In this document: positions 1-6,822 of the stretch, one piece after another | How positions within the stretch are numbered: the stretch's first letter is position 1 | Layout of the letters: each line of letters starts with the position of its first letter | From: an uncultured Acetatifactor sp. | GTDB lineage: Bacteria; Bacillota; Clostridia; Lachnospirales; Lachnospiraceae | Assembly (NCBI GenBank): GCA_910584865.1 | Contig: CAJUCE010000076.1 | Span: 1-7,749 of the forward strand | Direction: 5' to 3' | Length of the DNA: 7,749 nucleotides | Program-made: the position numbers and the translations under genes | The notes under the pieces: generated by a model | Databases searched by the model: none | The model's input: only the letters and a program-made list of their open reading frames with translations | What the model was told of the DNA's origin: nothing

Positions 1-2
1 GG

Positions 3-311
3 AGAAATACCACAGCCAGAAAGCAGAATGAAAAGGGAAGTGCTGAAAAGGATTACAAAGCGGCACTTTTGGAGCTGTTCTCTGATATGGATGGCAATTT
101 CCGGACGGAGCACAAGCGATATGTGGCAAATCGGTACCGCAACTTTTTTATGAGCGTCTCTGCTATTGCGGACAATAAGGATTGCAAGGCAATTTACGAA
201 GGGCTTATATCGGGCGATCCGAAGCTACGTTCGTTCCGGGCGCTATACCAGAGGATTTACGGGAAATACATTACAGAAGCTAAGAAAAAGGAGGGGCTGC
301 CGAATGGATAA
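3..311 (+). CDS. C-terminal part of an unidentified protein (5' end outside window)
   Basis: The frame is open from the left edge to a TAA at 309-311, giving about 102 residues. A TTG at 69 could be read as a start, but the frame continues upstream of it with a similar polar, charged composition and no ribosome binding site is apparent there, so this is taken as the end of a longer gene. The visible part is helical-looking and basic, with an aromatic/Arg stretch (YVANRYRNFF) and a Lys-rich tail. I do not recognise the family. The next gene is IbrB-like. IbrB homologues often follow an IbrA-type PAPS-reductase-like gene, so this could be the tail of such a protein, but I see no motif that proves it. 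The last 8 bases overlap the next start codon, suggesting translational coupling. Confidence 0.55.
   Translation, partial: RNTTARKQNEKGSAEKDYKAALLELFSDMDGNFRTEHKRYVANRYRNFFMSVSAIADNKDCKAIYEGLISGDPKLRSFRALYQRIYGKYITEAKKKEGLPNG
287..294 (+). promoter_or_regulatory. Ribosome binding site for the IbrB-like gene
   Basis: AAAGGAGG is followed after 9 bases by the ATG at 304. It fixes that start over the upstream in-frame ATG at 166. It lies inside the preceding coding region, so the two genes are probably translationally coupled. Confidence 0.8.
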
Positions 312-825
312 TAAGATTGCTGGTCCTCTGTCAACGCTCCGATGGGTAGACAGGGGGAATGTGAAACCGAATGACTACAACCCAAACAAAGTATCAAAAC
401 AGAACCTGGAACTGCTGAAGCAATCTATACTTGCCAATGGCTGGACCCTGCCGATTGTGGTAAGACCGGATTTTACGATTATTGACGGATTCCACAGATG
501 GACGGTTGCCGGGGAAGAGCCTCTGGTTTCCATGCTGGACGGGAAAGTGCCGGTGGTAATTGTGGATCATAAGGATAAGGCAGGGAATATCTATGGAACT
601 GTTACCCATAACCGGGCGAGAGGTACGCATCTGCTGGGGCCCATGAAAGCAATTGTTAAGGAGTTGATGGCAGAGGGGAAATCCGTGGAAGAGATTGGGA
701 AGCAACTGGGAATGAGGCCAGAGGAAATTTTCCGGCTTTCGGAATTCTCAAAAGAGGATTTCCTGAAAATGATGATTAGACCAGAACAGGGTTTTTCCAA
801 AGCGGAGTTTATAACGAAGATTTAA
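304..825 (+). CDS. IbrB-like ParB/sulfiredoxin-fold protein
   Basis: The protein has 173 residues. The ATG at 304 is chosen because AAAGGAGG (287-294) lies 9 bases upstream; an in-frame ATG at 166 would add 46 basic residues lying wholly over the preceding gene and lacks such a site. Residues 20-30 (VKPNDYNPNKV) and 41-52 (SILANGWTLPIV) match the start of a ParB N-terminal domain. DGFHR (61-65) and THNRARGTH (101-109) correspond to the two phosphate-binding boxes of the ParB/Srx fold, in the form typical of IbrB-like proteins. Residues 127-150 resemble a helix-turn-helix (SVEEIGKQLGMRPEEIFRL). There is no long C-terminal dimerisation region as in chromosomal ParB. E. coli IbrB acts with IbrA as a transcription activator; in phages the role is unclear. 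Regulation of the adjacent packaging genes or nucleotide-dependent DNA binding are possibilities, by inference only. A probable terminator follows at 861. Confidence 0.85.
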   Translation: MDNKIAGPLSTLRWVDRGNVKPNDYNPNKVSKQNLELLKQSILANGWTLPIVVRPDFTIIDGFHRWTVAGEEPLVSMLDGKVPVVIVDHKDKAGNIYGTVTHNRARGTHLLGPMKAIVKELMAEGKSVEEIGKQLGMRPEEIFRLSEFSKEDFLKMMIRPEQGFSKAEFITKI

Positions 826-860
826 TGTTAAATCAATCGGTATCCGTATGACGCAACAAC

Positions 861-889
861 GAGGGAGTGCATTGCCTCCCTCTGTTTTT
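861..889 (+). terminator. Probable intrinsic terminator after the IbrB-like gene
   Basis: GAGGGAG (861-867) pairs perfectly with CTCCCTC (876-882) around an 8-base loop that can add two inner GC pairs. It is followed by TGTTTTT. It sits 35 bases after the IbrB-like stop and 33 bases before the small terminase start. It would separate the upstream pair from the packaging operon unless late transcription is anti-terminated. I see no convincing promoter in the remaining 826..922 sequence. Because cos or pac sites often lie next to terminase genes, this hairpin could instead belong to a packaging site. Confidence 0.7.
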
Positions 890-922
890 ATGAAAACAAA
901 ACAAATAGCGAGGTGGTGATGA

Positions 923-1711
923 ATGGCAAGAGCAAGAAGCCCAAGCAGTATTGAAGCAGAAAAGCTATACCAGGATGGGATGAAACTGGTTGATATTGCG
1001 AAGAAAATCGGCGTACCGGACAGCACTGTCCGCAGATGGAAATCTACCCAAAAATGGGATGGGAATAAAAGCGAACAGAGTAAAAAAAAAGAAACCGAAC
1101 GCTCGGATAAAAAGAAACCGAACGCTCGGAAACCCAAAGGAGCGCCGAGAGGGAATAAGAATGCTGCTGGCCATGCCCCATCTACCCCTAAAAGAAATAA
1201 AAATGCAGAAACACATGGAGCCTATTCCAAGGTATACTGGGACACCCTGGATGATGAAGAACTGGGTATGATTGAAAGCATGGGAGATTCCGAGGAAGAA
1301 CATCTGCTTATGCAGCTGCAAATGTTCTCCATACGGGAACGCCGTCTGATGCAGAGGATCAAGCACTACCGAGAGCTGGAAGCGGAGAACCATGGGCTAT
1401 CCGTAAAAGCGGCATCCAAGACCAAAAAGGTGGAGGATGTGACAGATTTTGACGGGGAGAGCGTTGGTGCCGGAAAATATAAGAAGGTAACAGAAACCAG
1501 TGTTACCCATACGGAAGCTGTCATGAACAGCATAATGGCCCTGGAGGCTGAATTAACCAAAGTGCAGAGGGCAAAGACGAAGGCTATAGAGGCGTTGTCG
1601 AGACTCAGGACGGAGAGCCAGAAGATGGAAAATGAAGAGGCTGGCAATGATATTGTGAAGACCTGGGCCCAAAAAGTTCTGGAGGCAAGGAGGCAGCGGG
1701 ATGAAAAGTGA
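923..1711 (+). CDS. Phage terminase small subunit (PBSX XtmA-like)
   Basis: The protein has 262 residues, close to the size of PBSX-type small terminases. It would bind the phage DNA at the packaging start site and load the large subunit. Residues about 10-45 form an N-terminal helix-turn-helix (LVDIAKKIGVPDSTVRRW), as in the phage terminase small-subunit family. A Lys/Arg-rich linker (about 48-76) follows, then two GNKNA/RNKNA motifs (77-81 and 91-95) ending in HGAYSKVYW (98-106), a pattern characteristic of this family. The C-terminal half is charged and helical, probably the oligomerisation and large-subunit contact region. The start at 923 has GAGGTGG (910-916) 6 bases upstream; the overlapping ATG at 919 opens only a very short frame. 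The linker DNA holds a 22-base tandem repeat (1086-1130). The gene overlaps the large subunit gene by 11 bases. Confidence 0.88.
   Translation: MARARSPSSIEAEKLYQDGMKLVDIAKKIGVPDSTVRRWKSTQKWDGNKSEQSKKKETERSDKKKPNARKPKGAPRGNKNAAGHAPSTPKRNKNAETHGAYSKVYWDTLDDEELGMIESMGDSEEEHLLMQLQMFSIRERRLMQRIKHYRELEAENHGLSVKAASKTKKVEDVTDFDGESVGAGKYKKVTETSVTHTEAVMNSIMALEAELTKVQRAKTKAIEALSRLRTESQKMENEEAGNDIVKTWAQKVLEARRQRDEK
1086..1130 (+). repeat. Imperfect tandem repeat (2 x 22 bases) in the small terminase linker
   Basis: Bases 1086-1107 and 1109-1130 are identical over 22 bases (AAAAAGAAACCGAACGCTCG followed by GA) with one T between them. The period is 23, so the two copies are read in different frames: KKETERSD for the first and KKPNAR for the second. 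The first copy is preceded by extra adenines, making a run of nine A (1082-1090) against five in the second copy. Counting from each preceding T, the units are 27 and 23 bases, which suggests a 27-base in-frame duplication altered by four bases of homopolymer slippage. Confidence 0.9.
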
Positions 1712-3179
1712 AAAATGGCTTGAAGAATTCCTTGATGAAAGCATCCCGCTGTGGCGAAGCGATCCGGTTTTATTTATGCGAGAGGTGTTGCTGTTTGAAC
1801 CGGATGATTGGCAGATTGAGGTGGCTTATGATTTGAGGGATTATCCGAGAGTGTCGGTCAAATCGGGGCAAGGTGTTGGGAAAACTGGTGAGGAAGCGGC
1901 GCTGCTTCTTTGGTTCCTGGTTTGCTTTCCGTATCCGCGCATTGTGGCCACGGCCCCCACAAAGCAGCAGCTTCATGATGTATTGTGGTCTGAGGTTGAT
2001 AAATGGATGAATAACTCTCCGTTGCTTCCAATGCTTCTTAAATGGACCAAAACATATGTTTATATGATTGGATATGAAAAACGCTGGTTTGCGGTAGCGA
2101 GGACAGCGACCAAACCGGAGAATATGCAAGGATTCCACGAGGACAATATGCTTTTTATTGTGGATGAGGCATCGGGCGTAGCAGATCCGATTATGGAAGC
2201 AATTACCGGTACTCTGGCCGGAGCCAACAACAAACTCCTGCTGATGGGCAATCCGACAAAGACCAGCGGCACATTTTATGAAAGCCATACTGCAGACCGT
2301 GCCTTGTATCGTTGCCATACAGTAAATGCGGAGCATAGCAAGCGCACCAATAAAGAGAATATAGATGCTATGAAGCGAAAGTACGGAGAGCGCAGCAATG
2401 TGGTCCGTGTTCGTGTATATGGGGAGTTTCCAGAGCAGGAAGATGATGTGTTTATCCCTATCTCATTTCTGGAGCAGAGCATCAAAACCGAAATGTCAGA
2501 GCCCACAGCCAGAGCATTCGGGAAATACCGGGACAGCGCCGGGAATCTCCAGCCGGCAGATGTGAGCGGAGTAGAGTTGATTGAGATAGGCTGTGACGTG
2601 GCTCGGTTTGGTGATGATAAAACCTGCATAGGGTACCGGGTAAATGAAGTAGTCCAAATCTATAAAAAGTACAACGGGAAGGATACTACCTGGACGGCCA
2701 GCATGATAGCGCGGCTCTATAAGGAATTGAAACAGCGGTTTAGATTCCAGGGACAGATTGGCGTGAAAGTGGATGATGGAGGTGTCGGTGGCGGTGTTGT
2801 TGATCAGCTGAGAAACTGGAAACGTTCTGATCCGGAAGTGTTTGGGGATATGACTATTCTGGCCGTGAATTTCGGAGTGCCCATAAAGCACCGGCATTAT
2901 GCGGATTCGACAACCTATATGATGGGGATAGTAAGGGATCTGATTGCGCCATATGATGATTTCGGACGTCCACATGTGCCGGAAGTGATCTTGCCGGATG
3001 ACAGTGATCTTATCGGTCAGCTGTCTTGCCGGAAATTTGAGTTTGGAAGCAATGCAAAGCAGAAAGTGGAGAGCAAACAGGATATGAAAGACAGGGGGCT
3101 TTCTTCCCCGGATGAAGGGGACTGCATCCTGCTTGTATGTCTTCCACTGAATTATAAAAAGAAGGGAGGGAAGGGCTAA
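1701..3179 (+). CDS. Phage terminase large subunit (ATPase and nuclease)
   Basis: The protein has 492 residues, a normal length for TerL. It would power DNA translocation into the prohead and cut concatemeric DNA. The N-terminal ATPase shows Walker A SGQGVGKT (55-62, with Lys54 before it), ATAPTKQQL (83-91), Walker B MLFIVDEAS (150-158; Asp155, Glu156) and coupling motif LLMGNPTKTSGTF (180-192). The C-terminal RNase H-like nuclease shows GCDVARFGDDKT (297-308; Asp299), VKVDDGGVGGG (355-365; Asp358/359) and SPDEGDC (469-475; Asp474), so all three acidic positions appear present. The gene therefore looks intact. AAGGAGG (1687-1693) lies 7 bases before the ATG, inside the small-subunit gene, with an 11-base overlap. 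The stop overlaps the portal start by one base (TAATG). Confidence 0.95.
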   Translation: MKSEKWLEEFLDESIPLWRSDPVLFMREVLLFEPDDWQIEVAYDLRDYPRVSVKSGQGVGKTGEEAALLLWFLVCFPYPRIVATAPTKQQLHDVLWSEVDKWMNNSPLLPMLLKWTKTYVYMIGYEKRWFAVARTATKPENMQGFHEDNMLFIVDEASGVADPIMEAITGTLAGANNKLLLMGNPTKTSGTFYESHTADRALYRCHTVNAEHSKRTNKENIDAMKRKYGERSNVVRVRVYGEFPEQEDDVFIPISFLEQSIKTEMSEPTARAFGKYRDSAGNLQPADVSGVELIEIGCDVARFGDDKTCIGYRVNEVVQIYKKYNGKDTTWTASMIARLYKELKQRFRFQGQIGVKVDDGGVGGGVVDQLRNWKRSDPEVFGDMTILAVNFGVPIKHRHYADSTTYMMGIVRDLIAPYDDFGRPHVPEVILPDDSDLIGQLSCRKFEFGSNAKQKVESKQDMKDRGLSSPDEGDCILLVCLPLNYKKKGGKG

Positions 3180-4876
3180 TGGATGATAAGAAAGCATCGG
3201 CGCCCCAGATGGCAGTAAAAATTGTGAAATCGTCCGGTCTGGATACGCCCACAGTATTTTATGCAGAGCGAAAGGTGGAAAAATCAGACAAGGGTGAACA
3301 GCTGGATCCATCCATACAGACATCCGCTTCCGATTGGATACCTCATCCAATTGATATGCGCGGCCTGAAAATGCTGGTTGATAATTCTACGATTCTGCCG
3401 CAATGCATCAGAGCGTACAAAAGCAATATAGCGGGTTTTGGTATTTCTGTAAAATATGCGGAAGATTATGAGGACGAAACGCCAGAGATGAAGGCCGAAT
3501 GGGACGTGCTGAAGCAGATTATAGCGCTCCTTAATATGGATATGCAGACCAAGGAAGTATTTGAAAATGTGATCCGTGACCGGGAGACATATGGAATATC
3601 CTACTGCGAGGTTATCCGAAATCAGGCACAGGAGGTTGTAGAGCTGCAGTTTATCGTTGATACGCCGTCCATAGATATGACATATCCGTTGCAGCCATAT
3701 GTGGATATGGAGTATTTCTATAAAGGGACGGCAATCAGCAGAAAAAAGAAATTTCGGAAGTTCCGGCAGAATGTAGGCGGCAAGACGGTGTATTTCAAGG
3801 AGTTTGGAGATCCTCGCATCATGGATAAGAGAAGTGGCAAATACATAGGCGAAACGGATGAAGCCATTGAGATAGACGATCAGGCGAATGAGATTATCGA
3901 GTTCCGGATCGGCAGCATGCCCTATGGAGAGGTTCGCTGGATTGGCCAGGTACTTACTGTGGATGGGAACCGGAAGGCGGAAGTCCTGAATAATAATTAC
4001 TTCCGCCATGGCCGTCATACGCCGCTTATGATTCTGGTTAAGGGAGGAACATTATCAGATACAGCATTTACTAAGCTGCAAGAATACATGGAAGCTATTG
4101 AGGGGGAGAGAGGTCAGCACGCTTTTTTGGTGCTGGAAACGGATACACTGGAGACCACAGCTGCATTTGCGGAGCAGAAGCTCCCGGAAGTGGAGATTAA
4201 AGACCTTGCCTCTATTCTGCAAAAAGATGAACTGTTTCAGGAGTACCAGGAAAACGGCAGAAAGAAAACACAGTCCGCATTCCTGCTTCCGGATTTGTAT
4301 GTGGGGTATACCACGGATTTCAATAGGGCAACGTCACAGACTGCAATGGAAGTTACCGAAAAGCAAGTATTCCAGCCGGAGAGGGCTTCCCTGGCATGGA
4401 CCGTCAACCAGAAGCTGCTGAATGGCTACCGGTTCCGGTATGTAGAAGTGCAGTTTGACGAGCCGGATATTACCAATCCGGATGATATCCAGAAGATGCT
4501 GAACATTACCGAACGGGCCGGCGGCTTGACGCCAAATACGGCAAAAGAGCTTACCTATGAGGTATTGGGGAAAGACGGCTGCGAGGATTACAATGGAGAC
4601 TGGGGCGATATTCCCCTTGCGTATGCAAGAACGCTCCCACAAAGCCAGCAGCCGGATTTTGGAGCCGTCCCATTAGGAAACCTGCCGGCACAGAAAAACG
4701 AGCCTGTAGGTCAAAAGAGAGAGCCTCAGAAGGGAAAAAAGGCGGTCACAGATGCTGAGATAGAACAGCTTGACGGGCAGATTCAAAAAGCTGCTGCTTA
4801 TGATGCGGATATCGTTCCCATTATGCTGGAAATCCGGAAAGCGCTGAAATGGTATCAGGAGAAAGCGGGTGAGTGA
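3179..4876 (+). CDS. Phage portal protein (PBSX-like family)
   Basis: The protein has 565 residues. It would form the dodecameric ring at the unique capsid vertex, through which terminase pumps DNA and to which the neck attaches. Supporting features are the position directly after the large terminase, and family-like segments: LVDNSTILPQCIRAYKSNIAGFG (about 66-88, the opening portal helix), FGDPR (209-213), YGEVRWIG then NNNYFRHGRHTPL (about 271-283), and a following long-helix region around AFLVLE. The C-terminal 80 or so residues are Lys/Gln-rich and then helical, probably a linker plus a tail facing the minor head protein. AAGGGAGGG (3162-3170) precedes the ATG by 8 bases. The start overlaps the TerL stop by one base. 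I judge this from pattern memory of PBSX-type portals; the exact subfamily is uncertain. Confidence 0.87.
   Translation: MDDKKASAPQMAVKIVKSSGLDTPTVFYAERKVEKSDKGEQLDPSIQTSASDWIPHPIDMRGLKMLVDNSTILPQCIRAYKSNIAGFGISVKYAEDYEDETPEMKAEWDVLKQIIALLNMDMQTKEVFENVIRDRETYGISYCEVIRNQAQEVVELQFIVDTPSIDMTYPLQPYVDMEYFYKGTAISRKKKFRKFRQNVGGKTVYFKEFGDPRIMDKRSGKYIGETDEAIEIDDQANEIIEFRIGSMPYGEVRWIGQVLTVDGNRKAEVLNNNYFRHGRHTPLMILVKGGTLSDTAFTKLQEYMEAIEGERGQHAFLVLETDTLETTAAFAEQKLPEVEIKDLASILQKDELFQEYQENGRKKTQSAFLLPDLYVGYTTDFNRATSQTAMEVTEKQVFQPERASLAWTVNQKLLNGYRFRYVEVQFDEPDITNPDDIQKMLNITERAGGLTPNTAKELTYEVLGKDGCEDYNGDWGDIPLAYARTLPQSQQPDFGAVPLGNLPAQKNEPVGQKREPQKGKKAVTDAEIEQLDGQIQKAAAYDADIVPIMLEIRKALKWYQEKAGE
4857..4862 (+). 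promoter_or_regulatory. Ribosome binding site deciding the minor head protein start
   Basis: AGGAGA is followed after 6 bases by GTG at 4869 and after 15 bases by the in-frame ATG at 4878. The spacing favours the GTG start, which overlaps the portal stop. A weaker GGTGAG (4868-4873) would serve the ATG at 4878, so a product shorter by three residues is possible. Confidence 0.55.
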
Positions 4877-6524
4877 TATGTCTGAGAAATCAAATTATTA
4901 TCAGGCGATTGCAAAAGCCCTCTTGTCTAATGCAGACGGCATTATCGGGGCTATAGACCAATATCTTGCAAAAGCCGATGATGATCTTGCGGATTCGCTG
5001 GCTGATGAAGGATATGCAGAAGCGGAAGATACCGTTGATGCCATCAACGCCATGCAGGATGAAGTTGCAGAAACGCTCCTGAACCAGACCAATGACTTTG
5101 TGACGGCTCTTGAAACAGCAACAGGTTCCGGGTGGGGGGAGGCGCAGCGGGCAGTATCTGAAATGATGGATGGAGACGATATCGCGGAGCAGGTGGAAGG
5201 TGCAGCGGCAGATATGCTCCAAACGCAGATACCAAAGCTGGCCAGCACATATATGCAGGAAACGGATGGGGAATTGGTGGTCGATATCATACGGCAGAGA
5301 ACCCAGAACTGGATTGCCTCCTGGAGCCAGAGGCTGGGAGAGCTGATGAAGATAAACACCCATCAGCAGATTTCGGATATCATTCAGAGTACCATAGACA
5401 AAGGGGAAAGCATTGAAAAACTGACACGGAAAATAATGGATGGAGGCTGGCGGAACGAACACTATCAGGCAAGACGGGTGGCGGTTACCGAGGTACTGCG
5501 GGCGCACTCGGTTGCCAGAGAAGAGGCAATTCAGCAAAGCCCATCTACGGATCGGAAGGAGTGGCGGCATACTGGGGCGCATAAAAATAAGCCCCGCCCG
5601 AATCACGTGGAGATGGACGGCCAGATTGTGCCGAAGGACCAGCCGTTTGAATTAAAGGGGAGAGATGGCGTTGTCTACCATCCCATGTATCCCAGGGATC
5701 CAATTCTTCCTGCCGGGGAAACGGTAAACTGCCATTGTATCCATAGGGGAGTTGCGGCAGATGATGCCCTTGGAATGAGCCTGGAGGAACGTAGGCGGCT
5801 TCAGCAAAAATATATTGAGGAGGATGATGGAGCATGGAAAAAGGAACTGGATGAAGAAAATAAGGCAAAAGCCGGGATCACGCCGTATTCCGCACTGGAA
5901 AGCTTTCGGGGGAAGACGAGGGAGAAGCAGGTCAGATACCTTGGAAAGGCGAAAATGGCTCTTTATGATGCCGGACTGATCGATAGTGATGAAATGCTGA
6001 AAAAGGTCAAAAAATCCACATTGCAGGAATTGCGGGAAGATGGTATATTTACAGTAGGAAGTTCAGCTGCAAGGCATTCCGCAGTAGGAGATTTCTCTAA
6101 TCTGGCAAATCCCAAAAAGCCGGCTGGCGGACGCAATGGAGGAAATATGACGGGCGGCGGCCATTCGCAGGCAAATCTTGTTGAACTTTCAAACCGGGGA
6201 ATTGCGTACAGTATCGAAAAGACCTATGACAATGGTGTCCGTATAGGTGGGGTGGCAAACCACACGGTGCCAGAGAAACGCCTGGGACAGTCAGGGCAGT
6301 CATGGTTTCCGGAAAGCTGGGATTCGGAGAAGATAGCCGCAGCGGGTACATACACTGCAAACCGGCCAGAACTCACGGAGGAACTTCAAAATGATGCTGG
6401 GGATATCATAGGCTATCGCAAATTCCAAAAATATGACGGCGTGACGGTAGGGATATTTGAGGATGCAGACCACAATATAAATACGGTCTTTCCGGATGCC
6501 GAACAAAGAGAGGTGGGTGATTGA
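4869..6524 (+). CDS. MuF-type minor head protein with C-terminal EndoU-like toxin domain
   Basis: The protein has 551 residues from GTG 4869 (548 from ATG 4878). Residues 1-180 are acidic and helical. Residues about 190-295 are a Mu F / SPP1 gp7-type head morphogenesis domain, with AVTEVLRAHSVAREEA (204-219) and the closing NCHCIHRG (287-294). A charged linker (about 300-425) follows, then a Gly-rich hinge. Residues about 428-543 resemble bacterial EndoU nuclease: GGGHSQAN (His432), NGVRIGGVANH (His465), QSWFPESW (477-484) with SEKI after it, GVTVGIFED and the terminal TVFP (539-542), matching the family's two His and final [ST]-x-[YF]. EndoU enzymes cleave RNA at uridines; here the likely target is bacterial RNA. 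Standard minor head proteins lack this domain. The likely role is a head protein carrying a toxin, as described for MuF polymorphic toxins of temperate phages. The activity itself is inferred. Confidence 0.85.
   Translation: MSDMSEKSNYYQAIAKALLSNADGIIGAIDQYLAKADDDLADSLADEGYAEAEDTVDAINAMQDEVAETLLNQTNDFVTALETATGSGWGEAQRAVSEMMDGDDIAEQVEGAAADMLQTQIPKLASTYMQETDGELVVDIIRQRTQNWIASWSQRLGELMKINTHQQISDIIQSTIDKGESIEKLTRKIMDGGWRNEHYQARRVAVTEVLRAHSVAREEAIQQSPSTDRKEWRHTGAHKNKPRPNHVEMDGQIVPKDQPFELKGRDGVVYHPMYPRDPILPAGETVNCHCIHRGVAADDALGMSLEERRRLQQKYIEEDDGAWKKELDEENKAKAGITPYSALESFRGKTREKQVRYLGKAKMALYDAGLIDSDEMLKKVKKSTLQELREDGIFTVGSSAARHSAVGDFSNLANPKKPAGGRNGGNMTGGGHSQANLVELSNRGIAYSIEKTYDNGVRIGGVANHTVPEKRLGQSGQSWFPESWDSEKIAAAGTYTANRPELTEELQNDAGDIIGYRKFQKYDGVTVGIFEDADHNINTVFPDAEQREVGD
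6150..6521 (+). other. EndoU-like ribonuclease domain (toxin tip of the MuF protein)
   Basis: This covers residues 428-551. Candidate catalytic residues are His432, His465 and Thr539 with Phe541 in the last strand. The Lys of the His-His-Lys set cannot be assigned by eye; K470 and K488 are candidates. The boundary is placed just after the Gly/Asn-rich hinge (about 416-430), which would make the domain structurally separable. Confidence 0.75.
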
Positions 6525-6525
6525 T

Positions 6526-6783
6526 ATGGATGAAAACAGAATAGAGAGCCTGATCAAGTGGTGGAGGGAGACAGATACCCAGGGCATGGATATTGTAAAA
6601 CATCTTATCAATCCGCTCATGGAAGCATTTGGGGAGGATGTGGATGCAATACTGTCCTATCTGGATAAGATGGAAGTGGAGGTTCTAAGGGAAATTTCAG
6701 GCTGTTTCGAGAGCATTTACCGAAAATTTACGACGGATGATGTTTACAATGCGCTCGGAGAGCTGGAAGATAAAATTGCATAA
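6526..6783 (+). CDS. Small acidic protein, candidate immunity protein for the EndoU-like domain
   Basis: The protein has 85 residues and no family I recognise. ATG 6526 begins one base after the TGA of the toxin-bearing gene (TGATATG). GAGAGGTGGG (6508-6517) upstream can serve as the ribosome binding site. An in-frame GTG at 6517 would add three residues and an in-frame ATG at 6496 ten, both inside the previous gene, and are less likely. I count 20 Asp/Glu against 9 Lys/Arg, so it is strongly acidic, and the sequence looks wholly helical (WW at 12-13, amphipathic segments to residue 83). There is no signal peptide or membrane segment, so it should be cytoplasmic. Size, charge, spacing and place are what is expected of an immunity protein blocking a nuclease tip. 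A head-assembly chaperone is the main alternative. Function is inferred from context alone. Confidence 0.8.
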   Translation: MDENRIESLIKWWRETDTQGMDIVKHLINPLMEAFGEDVDAILSYLDKMEVEVLREISGCFESIYRKFTTDDVYNALGELEDKIA

Positions 6784-6797
6784 TGGATTTTGAAAGG

Positions 6798-6822
6798 AGG
6801 CATCCGGAAGGGTGTCTTTTTT
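6798..6822 (+). terminator. Probable intrinsic terminator after the candidate immunity gene
   Basis: AGGCATCC (6798-6805) pairs with GGGTGTCT (6810-6817), using two G-U pairs, around a GGAA (GNRA-type) tetraloop. It is followed by a run of T to 6822. It lies 15 bases after the stop of the small acidic gene and 81 bases before the XkdF-like start. Read-through or anti-termination would be needed for the downstream head genes if no promoter lies between; I see no good promoter there. Confidence 0.7.

Noticed and set aside
166..303. Upstream in-frame ATG extending the IbrB-like protein by 46 residues
   Set aside because: The extension lies fully over the preceding gene, is Arg-rich and unlike the family, and the strong ribosome binding site points to ATG 304.
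1770..2336. 188-codon - strand frame opposite the TerL ATPase domain
   Set aside because: The sense strand carries Walker A, Walker B and coupling motifs, so the antisense frame is a by-product.
2496..3350. 284-codon open frame on the - strand across the end of TerL and start of the portal gene
   Set aside because: It lies opposite two clearly conserved genes, has no family features, and spans their junction. Long antisense frames are expected when sense codons rarely give reverse stops.
3284..4018. 244-codon - strand frame inside the portal gene
   Set aside because: Shadow of the portal reading frame; composition unlike a real protein and no ribosome binding site noted.
4098..4421. 107-codon + strand frame inside the portal gene
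   Set aside because: Alternative frame within a conserved gene; Arg/Trp/Ser-rich translation typical of out-of-frame reading.
4890..5606. 238-codon - strand frame inside the MuF gene
   Set aside because: Shadow of the MuF coding region, with Cys/His/Pro-rich antisense composition.
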